From Actinacidiphila sp. DG2A-62 (GTDB taxonomy: Bacteria > Actinomycetota > Actinomycetes > Streptomycetales > Streptomycetaceae): a stretch of 64,000 bases of DNA. The position numbers and the translations under genes were made by a program. Positions within the stretch are counted from its first letter, which is position 1. Every line of letters starts with the position of its first letter. The stretch lies in NCBI RefSeq assembly GCF_035825295.1, contig NZ_JAYMGI010000002.1, forward strand, positions 4,822,501 to 4,886,500, given 5' to 3'. The notes below the pieces were generated by a model. That model saw only the letters and a list, made by a program, of their open reading frames with translations. It ran no database searches and was not told where the DNA came from. Shown here piece by piece: positions 37,489-47,181 of the stretch.

Positions 37489-37510
37489 ATGGTCGCAAGG
37501 TCGGTTGAAC
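37489..37510 (-). promoter_or_regulatory. possible degenerate PHO box upstream of ppk
   Basis: On the minus strand GTTCAACCGAC and CTTGCGACCAT form two imperfect 11-bp units 155-175 nt before the ppk start. They are weaker than the pstS box; PhoP control of ppk is known in streptomycetes. Confidence 0.35.
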
Positions 37511-37574
37511 CGTTGGTAACGACGGCATGGACGTACGGCGTCCAGCACGCCCCCGGGGGGCTCGACGCCCGGCG

Positions 37575-38510
37575 TCAGGTCTCCGTGCGGTACATGAGGT
37601 CGGTCTCGTGGGTGGTGAAGCCGAGCCGCTCGTAGACGGTGACCGCCGGGACGTTGTCGGCGTCGACGTAGAGCATCGCCGTGCGCAGCCCGCGGTCGCG
37701 CGCGAGGTGGCGCAGCCCGATGGCGGTGAGCGCGCCGCCCAGGCCGCCGCCCTGCTCCGCCGGCGCCACGCCGACCACGTAGACCTCGCCCAGCCCCTGC
37801 GGCTGGTGCACCTTCGTCCAATGGAAGCCGACCAGCGCCCCGCCGCGCTCGGCGAGGAAGAAGCCCGCCGGGTCGAACCACGGCTCGCCCTCGCGGTCCA
37901 GCAGGTCCCGCAGCGTCATCGAGCCCTGCTCGGGGTGGTGCGCGAACGCCGCCGCGTTGAGCGCGAGCCACGCCTGCTCGTCCTGCCCGGGGACGAAGGT
38001 CCGCACCGTCACCCCCTCGGGCAGCCGCGGCTCGGACAGCCCGGTGAGTCCGGCGTCCAGCGGGCGGCGCAGCTGCCGCAGCTCGCGGAAGAGCTCCAGG
38101 CCGAGCCGTACGGCCAGGTGGCGGGCCGCCGGGTGGCCGCCGTGCGCCCACACCCGCAGCCGCTTGCCGGTGGCCGCGAGCAGTTCCCGGCCGAGCGCCC
38201 GCCCGTGCCCGCGCAGCCGGTGCCCGGGGTGCACCACGAACTCCGCGGCGGGCGCCTCGACCGGGTCGGTGCCGTCGATCTGCCCGTACCCGGCCAGCTC
38301 GCCGCGGCCTCCCGCGTCCCCGGCCGCGCCGGGGGCGAAGAGCAGCACGTGCCGCACGCCCTCGCGGCTGCCCGGGCGCAGCCGCAGCCGGCCCTGCTCG
38401 GAGATGGCGGGCTGGCCGTCGGCCGCGGCGGCGGCCTGGATCAGGTCGGTCACCGCGGCGGCGTCGGCCGCGGTCAGTTCGGTCAGTTCCTCGATCCGCC
38501 GGTCGCTCAT
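37575..38510 (-). CDS. mshD: mycothiol synthase (acetyltransferase)
   Basis: This 311-residue protein has two tandem GNAT domains. The C-terminal one carries the MshD signature: [45 protein letters not shown] and the [20 protein letters not shown] block. It acetylates Cys-GlcN-Ins in the last step of mycothiol synthesis, the main low-molecular thiol of actinobacteria. The ATG at 38510 overlaps the stop of the MFS gene (ATGA). Confidence 0.92.
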   Translation of the reverse strand: MSDRRIEELTELTAADAAAVTDLIQAAAAADGQPAISEQGRLRLRPGSREGVRHVLLFAPGAAGDAGGRGELAGYGQIDGTDPVEAPAAEFVVHPGHRLRGHGRALGRELLAATGKRLRVWAHGGHPAARHLAVRLGLELFRELRQLRRPLDAGLTGLSEPRLPEGVTVRTFVPGQDEQAWLALNAAAFAHHPEQGSMTLRDLLDREGEPWFDPAGFFLAERGGALVGFHWTKVHQPQGLGEVYVVGVAPAEQGGGLGGALTAIGLRHLARDRGLRTAMLYVDADNVPAVTVYERLGFTTHETDLMYRTET

Positions 38511-39766
38511 GCCGAGATCGTACGGCCCGGCCCCGCGCCCGCGGCGGCGGCCTGAGCCGGGGCCGCGGGCGGTGTCACCGGGATGAGCGCGGCCGACACG
38601 CACGCCGTCGCCGCGGCCAGGGCGAAGCCCGGCCAGTATGCGGTCGCCGAGATCACCGCGGCCATCGCCGGCGGCACCAGCGCGGCGGTGAGGTTCTGCC
38701 CGGTGTTGTGGACGCCGAGCGCCCGGCCGGACCAGGCGGGCCCGGCGTGCTCGGCGGTGGAGGTGAAGGACAGGCCGTTGGTGCTGGAGGTCAGCGCGAT
38801 CGCGGCGACCAGGAAGACCGCCGTCAACGGCGAGGGGAACGCGGTGGTCAGCGCCGTCGCCGCGACCAGGACGGCGGTGGCGGCGGCGAGCTGCCGCATC
38901 GGCCGCAGCCGGTGGCCGACCCGGTCCGACCAGCGGCCGACCGCGATCCGCGACAGCGCGCCGAGTCCCTGCGCGACCGCGATGAGCTGCCCGGCGTGCA
39001 CCGGCGACCAGTGCCGTACGTCGGTCAGCAGCACCAGCGCGAAGGCCCCCGCGGTGAACTGCGGGACCACCAGCAGCGCGGCCGAGCCGTGGATGCGCCA
39101 CAGCACCGTCGACCCGCGGTACGGGTTCGGGGCCGGCTCCGCGCCGCGGGCCGGCGGCCTGGCGGGATCGGCGGCGAACAGCGCGATCAGCGCGGCGATC
39201 ACCGCGCACACCACGGCCAGGAAGCCGAACGCGCCGCCCAGGCCGTGGTGCGCGGCCAGCGGCGGCATGGCCAGCGCGGCCACGCCCATGCCCAGCGGCG
39301 TCGACGTCTGCCGGATGCCCATCGCCAGGCCGCGCTCGCGGGCGGAGAACCAGCCCATTACCAGCCGTCCGCTGGCCGAGTACACCGACGCGCCCGCGGC
39401 CCCGGCGAGCACCAGCAGCAGGCCGAGCGCGGCCATGCCGTGCGCCCACCAGGCCGCCGCGGCCAGCGCCGCCGCCGCGGCGCCCAGGCCCAGCGCGATG
39501 ACCACCCGCTCGCCCCACCGGTCGGCGGCGGCCCCCCACAGGTAGAGCGCGAGCACCAGACCGGTGGTCGGGCAGGCCACCAGCAGGCCCACCTGCGTGA
39601 GCGACAGCGCCTCCCTGCCGCGCAGCTCGTCGGCGAGGTACGGCACCCCGTAGACGAACGCGCACGCCGCGGTCTGCGCCGCGGTCCCCAACGCCAGCAT
39701 CACCCAACGCAGCACCGGCTCCGCACCTCCCGATCCCCAGGGCCACGTGCGCGCGGCCCGGTCCAT
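38507..39766 (-). CDS. major facilitator superfamily transporter
   Basis: This 419-residue protein has 12 predicted membrane helices. The A-motif-like loop GAAADRWGERVVI follows helix 2, and its counterpart VGRWSDRVGHRLRP lies after helix 8. The substrate is unknown. Coupling to mshD by a 4-nt overlap may be only regulatory convenience. The N-terminal start at 39766 (ATG) has no strong ribosome-binding site; a later start near residue 14 is possible. Confidence 0.85.
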   Translation of the reverse strand: MDRAARTWPWGSGGAEPVLRWVMLALGTAAQTAACAFVYGVPYLADELRGREALSLTQVGLLVACPTTGLVLALYLWGAAADRWGERVVIALGLGAAAAALAAAAWWAHGMAALGLLLVLAGAAGASVYSASGRLVMGWFSARERGLAMGIRQTSTPLGMGVAALAMPPLAAHHGLGGAFGFLAVVCAVIAALIALFAADPARPPARGAEPAPNPYRGSTVLWRIHGSAALLVVPQFTAGAFALVLLTDVRHWSPVHAGQLIAVAQGLGALSRIAVGRWSDRVGHRLRPMRQLAAATAVLVAATALTTAFPSPLTAVFLVAAIALTSSTNGLSFTSTAEHAGPAWSGRALGVHNTGQNLTAALVPPAMAAVISATAYWPGFALAAATACVSAALIPVTPPAAPAQAAAAGAGPGRTISA

Positions 39767-39883
39767 GGTGGTGCCAAGTATCCGCCGAATCCGATGGATG
39801 AGACGCAGTGTTCCGTATCATGAGACACTGTACGGCCCGGCCGCACGGGTGCGGGCCTTGGGGGAGCGCCGCGGGAGAGGGGG

Positions 39884-39958
39884 TCAGCGCGGCCCGATGA
39901 GGCGGATCAGCAGCAGCACGGCCACCAGGACGACCGCGACGAGGATGTTGGGGAGCAT
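39884..39958 (-). CDS. 24-residue hydrophobic peptide after the histidine kinase
   Basis: ATG 39958 gives MLPNILVAVVLVAVLLLIRL followed by IGPR and a stop: one membrane helix with a basic end. It begins 16 nt after the histidine-kinase stop, on the same strand, with GGACGG upstream. Size, hydrophobicity and operon position suggest a small membrane protein that may act on the kinase. Confidence 0.4.
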   Translation of the reverse strand: MLPNILVAVVLVAVLLLIRLIGPR

Positions 39959-39974
39959 GCCGGGCCGTCCGCGC

Positions 39975-41390
39975 TCAGGGGAGGTCGGGCGGCGCGGTCG
40001 GCGCGCCGGGCAGGGTGAGCGTGGCCAGGGTGCCGCCGCCGGCCGCGCGGGTCAGCGAGACCTCGCCGCCGGACTGCTGCACGGTGCGCGCGACGATCGA
40101 CAGGCCCAGCCCGCTGCCGGGCAGGCTGCGCGCCGAGGGCGAGCGCCAGAACCGCTCGAAGACGTGCGGCAGTTCCTCGGCGGCGATGCCCGGGCCGTGG
40201 TCGCGCACGGTCAGCGTGCCGCCGTGCAGCCGCACCTCGATCGCGCCGCCGGCCGGGCTGAACTTCACCGCGTTGTCCATCAGATTGACGATGGCCCGCT
40301 CCAGCGCGGCGCCCTCGCCGCGCACGAACCACGGCGCCACGTCCGCGACGATCTTCAGGTCGGGGCCGCGCAGCCGGGCCCGGCGCAGCGCCGTCTCCGT
40401 CACCTCGTGCAGCGGCACCACCTCCAGCGCGGGCGACGCCGCGTCCGGCCGGGACAGCTCCTGGAGGTCGCCGATCAGCAGCGCCAGCTCGGTCACCTGC
40501 GCCTTCACCGACGCCAGCAGCGCCCGGCGGTCCTCCGGCGGCAGCGCCCGCCCGGTCGCCTCGCTGCGCTCCAGCAGCTCGATGTTGGTCCGCAGCGAGG
40601 TCAGCGGGGTGCGCAGCTCGTGCCCGGCGTCGGCGATCAGCTGCTGCTGGCGCTCGCGGGAGGACGCCAGCGCGCCGGTCATCGCGTTGAACGACTCGCT
40701 CAGCCGGGCGATCTCGTCCTGTCCCTCGACCGGGATGCGCACGCTCAGGTCCTCGGTGCGGGCGATGTGCTCGACCGTCCCGGTCAGCCGGTCCACCGGC
40801 CGCAGCCCGGCCCGGGCGACGAGCGTGCCCACGGTCGCCGCGCCCAGGACGCCCGCGCCGGCGACCGCCAGCAGCAGCCAGGCCAGCTTCGTCAGCGGCC
40901 CGGTCACGTCGCTGGTCGGGCGGGCGACCGAGAGCGCCGAGGTCTGTCCGCCGACGATGTACGGGATGGAGGTGGTGCGCACCCGCAGGCCGCGGTCGCC
41001 CTGCCGGACCGTGTGGGTCACCGAGATCTGCGGTCCGCCGGGCGCGGTGCCGGCGACCTCCTTGTCCTCGTCGGTCGTGCGGAAGGTCCCCGAGCCGCTG
41101 AGCCAGCAGGTGGTGCCGTCGGCGAGGACGATCTGCGCGGTGACGTTCGACGGATTGACGCCGTACTGCCCCCGGTCGGCAGGCGGGCCCTGGTCGCAGC
41201 GGATGTTCCCGACCGGGTGCGGCAGCTGCTTGACGGCGTCCGCCTGTGCTTGGCTCAGCGAGGCGTCGAGCTGGGAGTTCAGCTGGTCGCGGGTGATCAG
41301 CCAGCACGCCAGTGCCGCCGCGGCGACCGCGACCGCCACCGCGGCCGCGGTGAGGATCGCCAGACGCGAGCGCAGCGGCAGGCGGTTCAC
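39975..41390 (-). CDS. sensor histidine kinase
   Basis: This 471-residue kinase has helix 1 (about 8-33), an extracytoplasmic sensor domain (35-160) with two Cys (65 and 95) and helix 2 (about 168-192). HAMP, a HisKA box with His 257 ([14 protein letters not shown]) and an HATPase domain ([26 protein letters not shown]) follow. The two outside Cys could form a redox-sensitive disulfide. The GTG start overlaps the response-regulator stop (GTGA). With the upstream HtrA-like protease it resembles MprAB/CutRS-type envelope-stress systems. Confidence 0.9.
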   Translation of the reverse strand: MNRLPLRSRLAILTAAAVAVAVAAAALACWLITRDQLNSQLDASLSQAQADAVKQLPHPVGNIRCDQGPPADRGQYGVNPSNVTAQIVLADGTTCWLSGSGTFRTTDEDKEVAGTAPGGPQISVTHTVRQGDRGLRVRTTSIPYIVGGQTSALSVARPTSDVTGPLTKLAWLLLAVAGAGVLGAATVGTLVARAGLRPVDRLTGTVEHIARTEDLSVRIPVEGQDEIARLSESFNAMTGALASSRERQQQLIADAGHELRTPLTSLRTNIELLERSEATGRALPPEDRRALLASVKAQVTELALLIGDLQELSRPDAASPALEVVPLHEVTETALRRARLRGPDLKIVADVAPWFVRGEGAALERAIVNLMDNAVKFSPAGGAIEVRLHGGTLTVRDHGPGIAAEELPHVFERFWRSPSARSLPGSGLGLSIVARTVQQSGGEVSLTRAAGGGTLATLTLPGAPTAPPDLP

Positions 41391-42130
41391 GCGTGACCGC
41401 CGTCGGGGGCGCGCAGCACGTACCCCACCCCCCGCACCGTGTGCACGACCCGCGGCAGGCCGCCGCCCTCGGTCTTGCGGCGCAGGTACATCACGTACAC
41501 GTCGAGGGAGTTGGAGGACGGCTCGAAGTCGAAGCCCCACACGGCCTTGAGGATCTGCTCGCGGGTGAGCACCTGCCGCGGGTGGGTCAGGAACAGCTCC
41601 AGCAGGGTGTACTCGGTGCGGGTCAGCTCCACCGGGCGGCCGGCCCGGGTCACCTCGCGCGTGCTGGTGTCCATCCGCAGGTCGGCGAAGGCCAGGATGT
41701 GGCTGTCCTCCGCGCCCGCCCGGCCGGCGCCGGAGGCGTAGGAGCTGCGCCGCAGCAGCGCGCGCAGCCGGGCCAGCAGCTCGTCCAGTTCGAACGGCTT
41801 GACCAGGTAGTCGTCCGCCCCCGCGTCGAGCCCGGTGACGCGGTCGCCGACGGTGTCGCGCGCGGTGAGCATCAGGATCGGCGTGGTCACGCCCGACTGC
41901 CGCAGCCGCCGGGCGGTGGTCAGGCCGTCCATCCGCGGCATCAGCACGTCGAGCACGATCGCGTCCGGCCGGTAGGCGTCCGTCTGCTCCAGCGCGGCGA
42001 GGCCGTCGGCGGCCAGCGCGGTGTCGTAGCCCTCGAAGACCAGGGTGCGGCGCAGCGCCTCGCGCACCGCGGGCTCGTCGTCCACGATCAGGATGCGGGC
42101 GGGCGCCTCGCCGCTGTCGCCGGGACTCAT
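41387..42130 (-). CDS. OmpR-family response regulator
   Basis: This 247-residue regulator has a receiver domain (Asp 19/20, phospho-acceptor Asp 61 in [11 protein letters not shown], Lys in LVKPF) and a C-terminal winged helix ([36 protein letters not shown]). It pairs with the kinase at 39975. Direct repeats at 11-bp spacing before the protease gene are a probable target, so the operon may be self-induced. It is preceded by a 121-nt gap after the protease gene. Confidence 0.92.
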   Translation of the reverse strand: MSPGDSGEAPARILIVDDEPAVREALRRTLVFEGYDTALAADGLAALEQTDAYRPDAIVLDVLMPRMDGLTTARRLRQSGVTTPILMLTARDTVGDRVTGLDAGADDYLVKPFELDELLARLRALLRRSSYASGAGRAGAEDSHILAFADLRMDTSTREVTRAGRPVELTRTEYTLLELFLTHPRQVLTREQILKAVWGFDFEPSSNSLDVYVMYLRRKTEGGGLPRVVHTVRGVGYVLRAPDGGHA

Positions 42131-42251
42131 GGTCGGTCTGCCTCGTCTGTCGCTCGTGTCGTCGGTGGATCGGCCGGGGCCGGCCCGGGGTCGGCCGCGG
42201 TGGGCCGGGGCCGGCCGGGGGTCTTGCGGGGTGGTCCCAGCGTCTCACGCG

Positions 42252-43460
42252 TCAGCTGTTCGAGCCGCCGGCCCGCAGGTTCGCCAGGTCCGCCTTCACG
42301 GTGTTGATCGGGATCGCGAAGCCGAGGCCCACGCTGCCGGCGCTGGAGGAGTCGCTGCTGGTGTCGGAGGACGAGGAGTACATCGCCGCGTTGATGCCGA
42401 CGATCTGGCCGCTCATGTTGATCAGCGCGCCGCCGGAGTTGCCGGGGTTGAGCGAGGCGTCGGTCTGGATCGCCTTGTAGGTGGTGGTGGAGCTGCCGGT
42501 GGAGCCGTTGTACTGGTTGCCGCCGAAGGAGAACGGCCAGCGGCCGTCGCTGCCGCCGCTCCCGAAGCCGCCGAAGCCGCCGCTCTGGTCCTGCGGGCTC
42601 TGGCCGTCCTCGACCGGCACGGTCACGTCGCGGTCCAGCGCCGAGACGATGCCGCTGGTGACGGTGTTGCTCAGGCCCTCGGGGGAGCCGATGGCCACGA
42701 CCTGGTCGCCGACCGCGACCGTGCTGGAGTCGCCGAGCGTCGCCGCGGCCAGCCCACTGGCGCCCCGCACCTTGATCAGCGCGAGGTCCTTCTGCGGGTC
42801 CGCGCCGACCAGGCTCGCGGTCGCGGTCTTGCCGTTGGTGTACGTCACGGAGATCTGCGAGGCGCCCGCGATCACGTGGTTGTTGGTGACGATCTGGCCG
42901 TCGCCGGTGATGATGACGCCGGAGCCGGTGGACTTGCCGTCGGCGGAGGTCGCGTTGATCTCCACCACGCTCGGGTCGACGGCCTTGACCACGCTCGCGA
43001 CCGTGCCGTCCAGCTTGGCGGAGGCGTTGACGGCGCTGTTGGCGCCGCTCGTCGCGGCGGCGCTGGTCGAGTGGTCGGTGGCGTTGCCGATCAGGGCGCC
43101 CGCGCCGCCGCCGATGACGCCGGCCGCCACGGCCACCGCGGCGAACACCGCGACCGGCCGGCGGGCCCTGCGCCGCGCGTGCGGGGTGGGGGCGGGCACC
43201 GGCCCGGCGCCGAACCCGGCGGGCCGCGGCTGCGCCGGGTCGTACGGGGGCGGCGGCGGGGCGGCGGCGCCGTAGGGCGCGGGCGGGTAGGCGAGCGGGG
43301 GCTGCTGCGAGGACTCCGGGGCCTGCCCCGGGTGCGTGCCGTGCCCCGGGTGCGTGCCGTGCGCCGGGTGCGGGCTCTGCGCGGACGGCCCGGCGGTCCG
43401 GGGGTCCTGGGGGTCCTGCGGGTCCTGGGGGTCCTGGGGAAGGTGGCTGCTCTCGGTCAT
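42252..43460 (-). CDS. HtrA-like trypsin-type serine protease without PDZ domain
   Basis: This 402-residue protein has a long Pro/Gln/Gly-rich cytoplasmic N-terminus with QDP repeats, one membrane anchor (about 103-125), and an extracellular chymotrypsin-fold domain with His 195 (TNNHVI), Asp 225 (KDLALIKV) and Ser 342 (NPGNSGGAL). It has a Gly/Ser-rich insertion at about 285-325. The protein ends right after the protease domain, so there is no PDZ domain as in most HtrA proteins. It probably handles misfolded surface proteins. Three 11-bp-phased repeats lie upstream of the start. Confidence 0.9.
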   Translation of the reverse strand: MTESSHLPQDPQDPQDPQDPRTAGPSAQSPHPAHGTHPGHGTHPGQAPESSQQPPLAYPPAPYGAAAPPPPPYDPAQPRPAGFGAGPVPAPTPHARRRARRPVAVFAAVAVAAGVIGGGAGALIGNATDHSTSAAATSGANSAVNASAKLDGTVASVVKAVDPSVVEINATSADGKSTGSGVIITGDGQIVTNNHVIAGASQISVTYTNGKTATASLVGADPQKDLALIKVRGASGLAAATLGDSSTVAVGDQVVAIGSPEGLSNTVTSGIVSALDRDVTVPVEDGQSPQDQSGGFGGFGSGGSDGRWPFSFGGNQYNGSTGSSTTTYKAIQTDASLNPGNSGGALINMSGQIVGINAAMYSSSSDTSSDSSSAGSVGLGFAIPINTVKADLANLRAGGSNS

Positions 43461-43482
43461 GTCTATGACTGTGCGGCCGTTT

Positions 43483-43515
43483 CATGAGAGCTTCCTGAGC
43501 GCACACTGAGAAGCC
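43483..43515 (-). promoter_or_regulatory. three 11-bp-phased direct repeats upstream of the protease
   Basis: On the plus strand ATGAG (43484), CTGAG (43495) and CTGAG (43506) recur at exact 11-bp spacing, 24-50 nt before the protease start codon. One-helical-turn spacing is typical of OmpR-family binding sites, and such a regulator is encoded two genes downstream. Confidence 0.6.
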
Positions 43516-43652
43516 CGACAGAAGGAGGTATGCCCGATATAAGGAAGATCCCTGGTCAGCGGGGCCGTTCCTTACGCGGCCCCAACGCCCGCGCACGGGA
43601 CCGCCGTTCGGGTGAACGCCAGGGGCGGTCGGCCGCGGGCGCAAGCCGCTGG

Positions 43653-44675
43653 TCAGCCGCAGCCGCAGGACGCCCTGACCACCAGCCGGGACGGGAACTG
43701 CCGCAGCCGCTCGCGGCGCGCACCGGGCACCCGCAGCGAGTCGTCCAGCACCGCGTCGACCGCGGCCCGGGCCATCGCCTGCCGGTCCGAGGCGACCGTG
43801 GTCAGCGGCGGATCGGCGAGCGCCGCCTCCTTCACGTCGTCGAACCCGGCCACCGCCAGCTCGCCGGGCACGTCGATGCGCAGCTCGCGGGCCGCCCGCA
43901 GCACCCCGATCGCCTGGTCGTCGGTGGCGCAGAAGATGGCCGGCGGCCGGTCCGGGCCGGCCAGCAGCTCCAGCGCGACCCGGTAGGCGTCGTAGCGGTT
44001 GTACGGGGCCTGGAAGAGGCGGCCCTCGGTGGACCGCCCGGCCTCCTGCATGGCCCGCTGCCAGCCGACCACGTGGTCGGTCACCGGGTCGCCGACCACC
44101 GGCGTCTTCTCGATGCCGCCGAGGCAGGCCACGTACGGGTGGCCGTGCTCCAGCAGGTGCCGGGTGGCCAACTGGGCGCCGCCGATGTCGTCGGTGACCA
44201 CGGCGATGTCGTCGATGGCCTCGGGCCGCTCGTGCAGCAGCACCACCCGGGCGTCCCACGCCTCGATCTCGGTGGCCGCGTTCTCGCTCGGCCCCTGGCT
44301 GATCAGGATCAGCCCGGACACCCGCATGCCGAGGAACGCCCGCAGGTAGTGCACCTCGCGCTCGTCGAGGTAGTCGGAGTTGCCGACCAGCACCATCTTG
44401 CCGCGCTCGGACGCGGCCTGCTCCACGGCGTGCGCCATCTCCGCGAAGAACGGCTGCCGCGCGTCCGGCACGATCAGGCCGATCAGGTCGGTCCGCCGGC
44501 TGGCCATCGCCTGGGCCACGCGGTCCGGGCGGTAGCCGAGCTGCTTGATGGCCGCGAGGACACGCTCGCGGGTGGCCGGGGCGACCGGCCGGGGTCCGTT
44601 GTTGATGACGTAGCTGACGACCGCGGTCGAGGTCCCCGCAAGCCTGGCCACGTCGTCGCGCGTCACCTTGGGCAC
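43653..44675 (-). CDS. LacI-family transcriptional regulator
   Basis: This 340-residue regulator has an N-terminal helix-turn-helix ([20 protein letters not shown]), the hinge [13 protein letters not shown] and a periplasmic-binding-like effector domain ([34 protein letters not shown]). It would repress carbohydrate-related genes until a sugar binds. It has no adjacent catabolic operon. A LacI-like palindrome lies before the dehydrogenase at 3533-4552. The GTG start is 51 nt downstream of glnR, on the same strand. Confidence 0.9.
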   Translation of the reverse strand: MPKVTRDDVARLAGTSTAVVSYVINNGPRPVAPATRERVLAAIKQLGYRPDRVAQAMASRRTDLIGLIVPDARQPFFAEMAHAVEQAASERGKMVLVGNSDYLDEREVHYLRAFLGMRVSGLILISQGPSENAATEIEAWDARVVLLHERPEAIDDIAVVTDDIGGAQLATRHLLEHGHPYVACLGGIEKTPVVGDPVTDHVVGWQRAMQEAGRSTEGRLFQAPYNRYDAYRVALELLAGPDRPPAIFCATDDQAIGVLRAARELRIDVPGELAVAGFDDVKEAALADPPLTTVASDRQAMARAAVDAVLDDSLRVPGARRERLRQFPSRLVVRASCGCG

Positions 44676-44726
44676 GTCGCGCAGTCTACGCGGGTGTACC
44701 GCCCCGTCACATGGATCGTGGGATCG

Positions 44727-45524
44727 TCATACGGTCTGTTCCGCCTGCTCCGCGGGGTCGGGTGCGGCGCCGGCGGCGGGGCTCGCGGCGGCGCCCTGGG
44801 CACGGCCCTGCGCGGCCTCGCTCCTGGCGGCCTCCTCGGCGGCCCGCTCGACCTTCTCCGGCGTCACGAACCGGTAGCCGACGTTGCGCACGGTGCCGAT
44901 CAGCGACTCGTGCTCCACGCCGAGCTTGGCCCGCAGCCGCCGCACGTGGACGTCCACGGTGCGGGTGCCGCCGAAGTAGTCGTAGCCCCACACCTCCTGG
45001 AGCAGCTGGGCCCGGGTGAACACCCGGCCGGGGTGCTGCGCCAGGTACTTCAGCAGCTCGAACTCCTTGAAGGTCAGGTCGAGCACCCGGCCCTTGAGCT
45101 TGGCGCTGTAGGTGGCCTCGTCCACCGACAGGTCGCCGTTGCGGATCTCCATCGGGCTGTCGTCCGCGGTGATCTGCTGGCGGCCCATCGCCAGCCGCAG
45201 CCGGGCCTCGACCTCGGCCGGGCCCGCGGTGTCCAGCAGGACGTCGTCGATGCCCCAGTCCGCGGTGACCGCGGCCAGGCCGCCCTCGGTGACCACCAGC
45301 ACCAGCGGGCAGCCGGGGCCGGTGGAGCGCAGCAGCTGGCACAGGCTTCGCACCTGCGGCAGGTCGCGGCGGCCGTCGATCAGTATGACGTCGGCGCCCG
45401 GGGTGTCGACCAGGGCGGGGCCCTCGGCGGGCGCCACCCGGACGTTGTGCAGCAGCAGCCCGAGCGCGGGCAGCACCTCGGTGGACGGCTGGAGGGCGTT
45501 GGTCAGAAGAAGGAGTGAACTCAC
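44727..45524 (-). CDS. glnR: GlnR nitrogen-response regulator
   Basis: This 265-residue orphan OmpR-type regulator begins [19 protein letters not shown] and has the atypical receiver ([15 protein letters not shown], with Asp near 50 and incomplete acidic pocket). Its C-terminal winged helix has [40 protein letters not shown] and [11 protein letters not shown]. It matches streptomycete GlnR, which controls glnA, amtB and nitrate genes without a partner kinase. The Ala-rich tail (about 230-265) is variable. GTG 45524 has GGGAG upstream and overlaps the stop of a short leader ORF. Confidence 0.93.
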   Translation of the reverse strand: MSSLLLLTNALQPSTEVLPALGLLLHNVRVAPAEGPALVDTPGADVILIDGRRDLPQVRSLCQLLRSTGPGCPLVLVVTEGGLAAVTADWGIDDVLLDTAGPAEVEARLRLAMGRQQITADDSPMEIRNGDLSVDEATYSAKLKGRVLDLTFKEFELLKYLAQHPGRVFTRAQLLQEVWGYDYFGGTRTVDVHVRRLRAKLGVEHESLIGTVRNVGYRFVTPEKVERAAEEAARSEAAQGRAQGAAASPAAGAAPDPAEQAEQTV

Positions 45525-45646
45525 CGGGCGCTCCCGTCGGTCGTCGTCCGGCCAGGACGCGGTGCCGGCGCCGCGGGCGTCGTCGTCGACGCTGGCGCCG
45601 GGCTCGTTTCGGTCGTCGTGGTCGTAGCGGTCTCGAACTGGCTCAA
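45521..45646 (-). CDS. putative leader ORF overlapping glnR
   Basis: A TTG codon at 45646 with AAGGGG six bases upstream opens a 41-codon Thr/Ala/Pro-rich frame ([15 protein letters not shown]...). Its TGA overlaps the glnR GTG as GTGA. The good ribosome-binding site and exact overlap suggest translational coupling or a regulatory uORF. The TTG start and low-complexity sequence leave doubt. Confidence 0.4.
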   Translation of the reverse strand: MSQFETATTTTTETSPAPASTTTPAAPAPRPGRTTTDGSAR

Positions 45647-45702
45647 AGTGAACCCCTTGTCGGTCCGTGCGAGGCGACGCGCCTGTGCCGGAAAGCACGA
45701 AA

Positions 45703-45730
45703 GGACCCGGGGGCGACATTGCCCAGGTCC
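45703..45730 (-). promoter_or_regulatory. hairpin in the presumed glnR leader
   Basis: On the minus strand GGACCTGGG and CCCGGGTCC form a 9-bp stem with one G-T pair and a 10-nt loop, followed by TTTC, upstream of the leader ORF. It may be an attenuator-like terminator or the terminator of a short transcript from the divergent promoter region. Confidence 0.4.
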
Positions 45731-45753
45731 TCTTGAAGGGAACAATAGCCCAC

Positions 45754-46740
45754 ATGGACAGCCATGCCGAGACCGCGGACGATCGTATACGTGTCCCTGT
45801 GATCACATCGGGTGGCGACCGGGCGATTCTGTTGACGGCGGACGGCGTGGCGGTCGAAGCCGAACACCTGCCGGGGACCGCGGGAATCAGCCGTACGGGT
45901 GGGCCCGGTGAATCCGGTGGGTCCGCTGAATCCGGTGAAGCCGGTGGGCCCGGTGAATCCGGTGAATCCGGTGAAGCCGGTGGGCCCGGCGGGTCGGGCG
46001 CGGACGGGCTCGCGATCGTCATCGCGCACGGCTTCAGCGGCGCGCTGGCCCGGCCCGCGGTGCGCCGCGCGGCCCGCGACCTGAGCCGGTACGGCGGGGT
46101 GGTCACCTTCTCCTTCCGCGGCCACGGCCGCTCCGGCGGCCGCTCGACGGTCGGCGACCTGGAGGTCCTGGACCTGGACGCGGCGGTGCGCTGGGCGCGG
46201 TCGCTGGGGTACGCGCGGGTGGCCGCGCTCGGCTTCTCGATGGGCGGGTCGGTGGTGCTGCGGCACGCGGGCGCGGCCAACGCGGCGGCGCGCGCGCAGC
46301 ACCCCGGCGCGGGCGGACTGCTGCCGGTGGACGCCGTGGTCGCGGTCAGCTCGCCCGCGCGCTGGTACTACCGCGGCACCGCGCCCATGCGCCGGCTGCA
46401 CTGGGCGGTGACCCGGCCGTCCGGCCGGCTGGTGACCCGGCTCGGCCTGCGGACCCGCATCCACCCCCGCGACTGGGACCCGGTGCCGGCCTCGCCGGTC
46501 GAGTCGGTCCCGGCCGTGCCGCCCACCCCGCTGCTGATCGTGCACGGCGACCGGGACGCCTACTTCCCGCTGGACCACCCGCTGTCGCTGGCCGAGGCGG
46601 CCGGCCCGGGCGGCGCCGAGCTGTGGATCGAGCCCGGCTTCGGCCACGCGGAGAACGCCGCGGACGCCGCGCTGCTCGCCCGGATCGGGGACTGGCTGGC
46701 CGCCCGCGTTTGCCATGATGGACGCCGGCACGACGCATGA
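45754..46740 (+). CDS. alpha/beta-hydrolase with a Gly/Glu/Ser repeat insertion
   Basis: This 328-residue serine hydrolase has an oxyanion region IVIAHGFSG, nucleophile elbow GFSMGGS and [12 protein letters not shown] with the acid; the catalytic His is likely in [10 protein letters not shown]. The family pattern [10 protein letters not shown] is also present. Residues about 48-85 are an insertion of P-G-E-S-G-like units encoded by short tandem repeats (45895-46000), splitting the N-terminal strands from the core. Substrate unknown. It lies divergent from glnR. ATG 45754 follows GAAGGGAA at rather long spacing. Confidence 0.8.
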   Translation: MDSHAETADDRIRVPVITSGGDRAILLTADGVAVEAEHLPGTAGISRTGGPGESGGSAESGEAGGPGESGESGEAGGPGGSGADGLAIVIAHGFSGALARPAVRRAARDLSRYGGVVTFSFRGHGRSGGRSTVGDLEVLDLDAAVRWARSLGYARVAALGFSMGGSVVLRHAGAANAAARAQHPGAGGLLPVDAVVAVSSPARWYYRGTAPMRRLHWAVTRPSGRLVTRLGLRTRIHPRDWDPVPASPVESVPAVPPTPLLIVHGDRDAYFPLDHPLSLAEAAGPGGAELWIEPGFGHAENAADAALLARIGDWLAARVCHDGRRHDA

Positions 46741-46901
46741 GCCCCGCCGGCCCGCCGCACGGGCCCGCCCCGCGCACCGGCGGACGGCGCCGCGCACGGC
46801 CCCACCCGCGGCACGACGCGGTACGCAGTAACAGGCACGACGTCAGCACGTACGACGCACGCAGCACGCCAGCACGACGCAGCACGAGGGACGGAGCCGC
46901 G

Positions 46902-47181
46902 ATGGCCGCACCACGGACGGCCGTGGGCACGATCCGCTACTGGGCGGCGGCGAAGGCCGCGGCGGGCACGGCGGAGGAGCCGTACCGCGCCGCCACGCTC
47001 GCCGAGGCGCTCGACGCGGCGCGCGAACGCCACGCCGGGCGGCCGGAGTTCACCCGGGTGCTGCTGCGCTGCTCCTTCCTGGTCGACGGCGACCCCGTCG
47101 GCACCCGCGACCACACCGCCGTGCCGCTCCGCGAGGGCGGCACGGTCGAGGTCCTTCCCCTTCGCCGGAGGCGCCCGATGA
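46902..47181 (+). pseudogene. MoaD/ThiS-family sulfur carrier, frameshift at C-terminus
   Basis: The frame from ATG 46902 (GGAG five bases upstream) reads TIRYWAAAKAAAG...LREGGTVEVLP, a ubiquitin-like sulfur-carrier fold of about 90 residues. It then runs into the next gene's frame. With two more C in the CCCC run at 47157-47160 the end would be VEVLPPFAGGAR followed by TGA at 47179-47181. That gives the family's Gly-Gly element near the C-terminus and an ATGA overlap with the next start. This makes an indel error very likely. It would carry sulfur for molybdopterin, thiamine or cysteine-type synthesis. Confidence 0.65.

Noticed and set aside
46741-46901. Repeated GCACGAC motifs before the MoaD/ThiS gene looked like an iteron array
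   Set aside because: Spacing is irregular and there is no AT-rich region or replication gene nearby.
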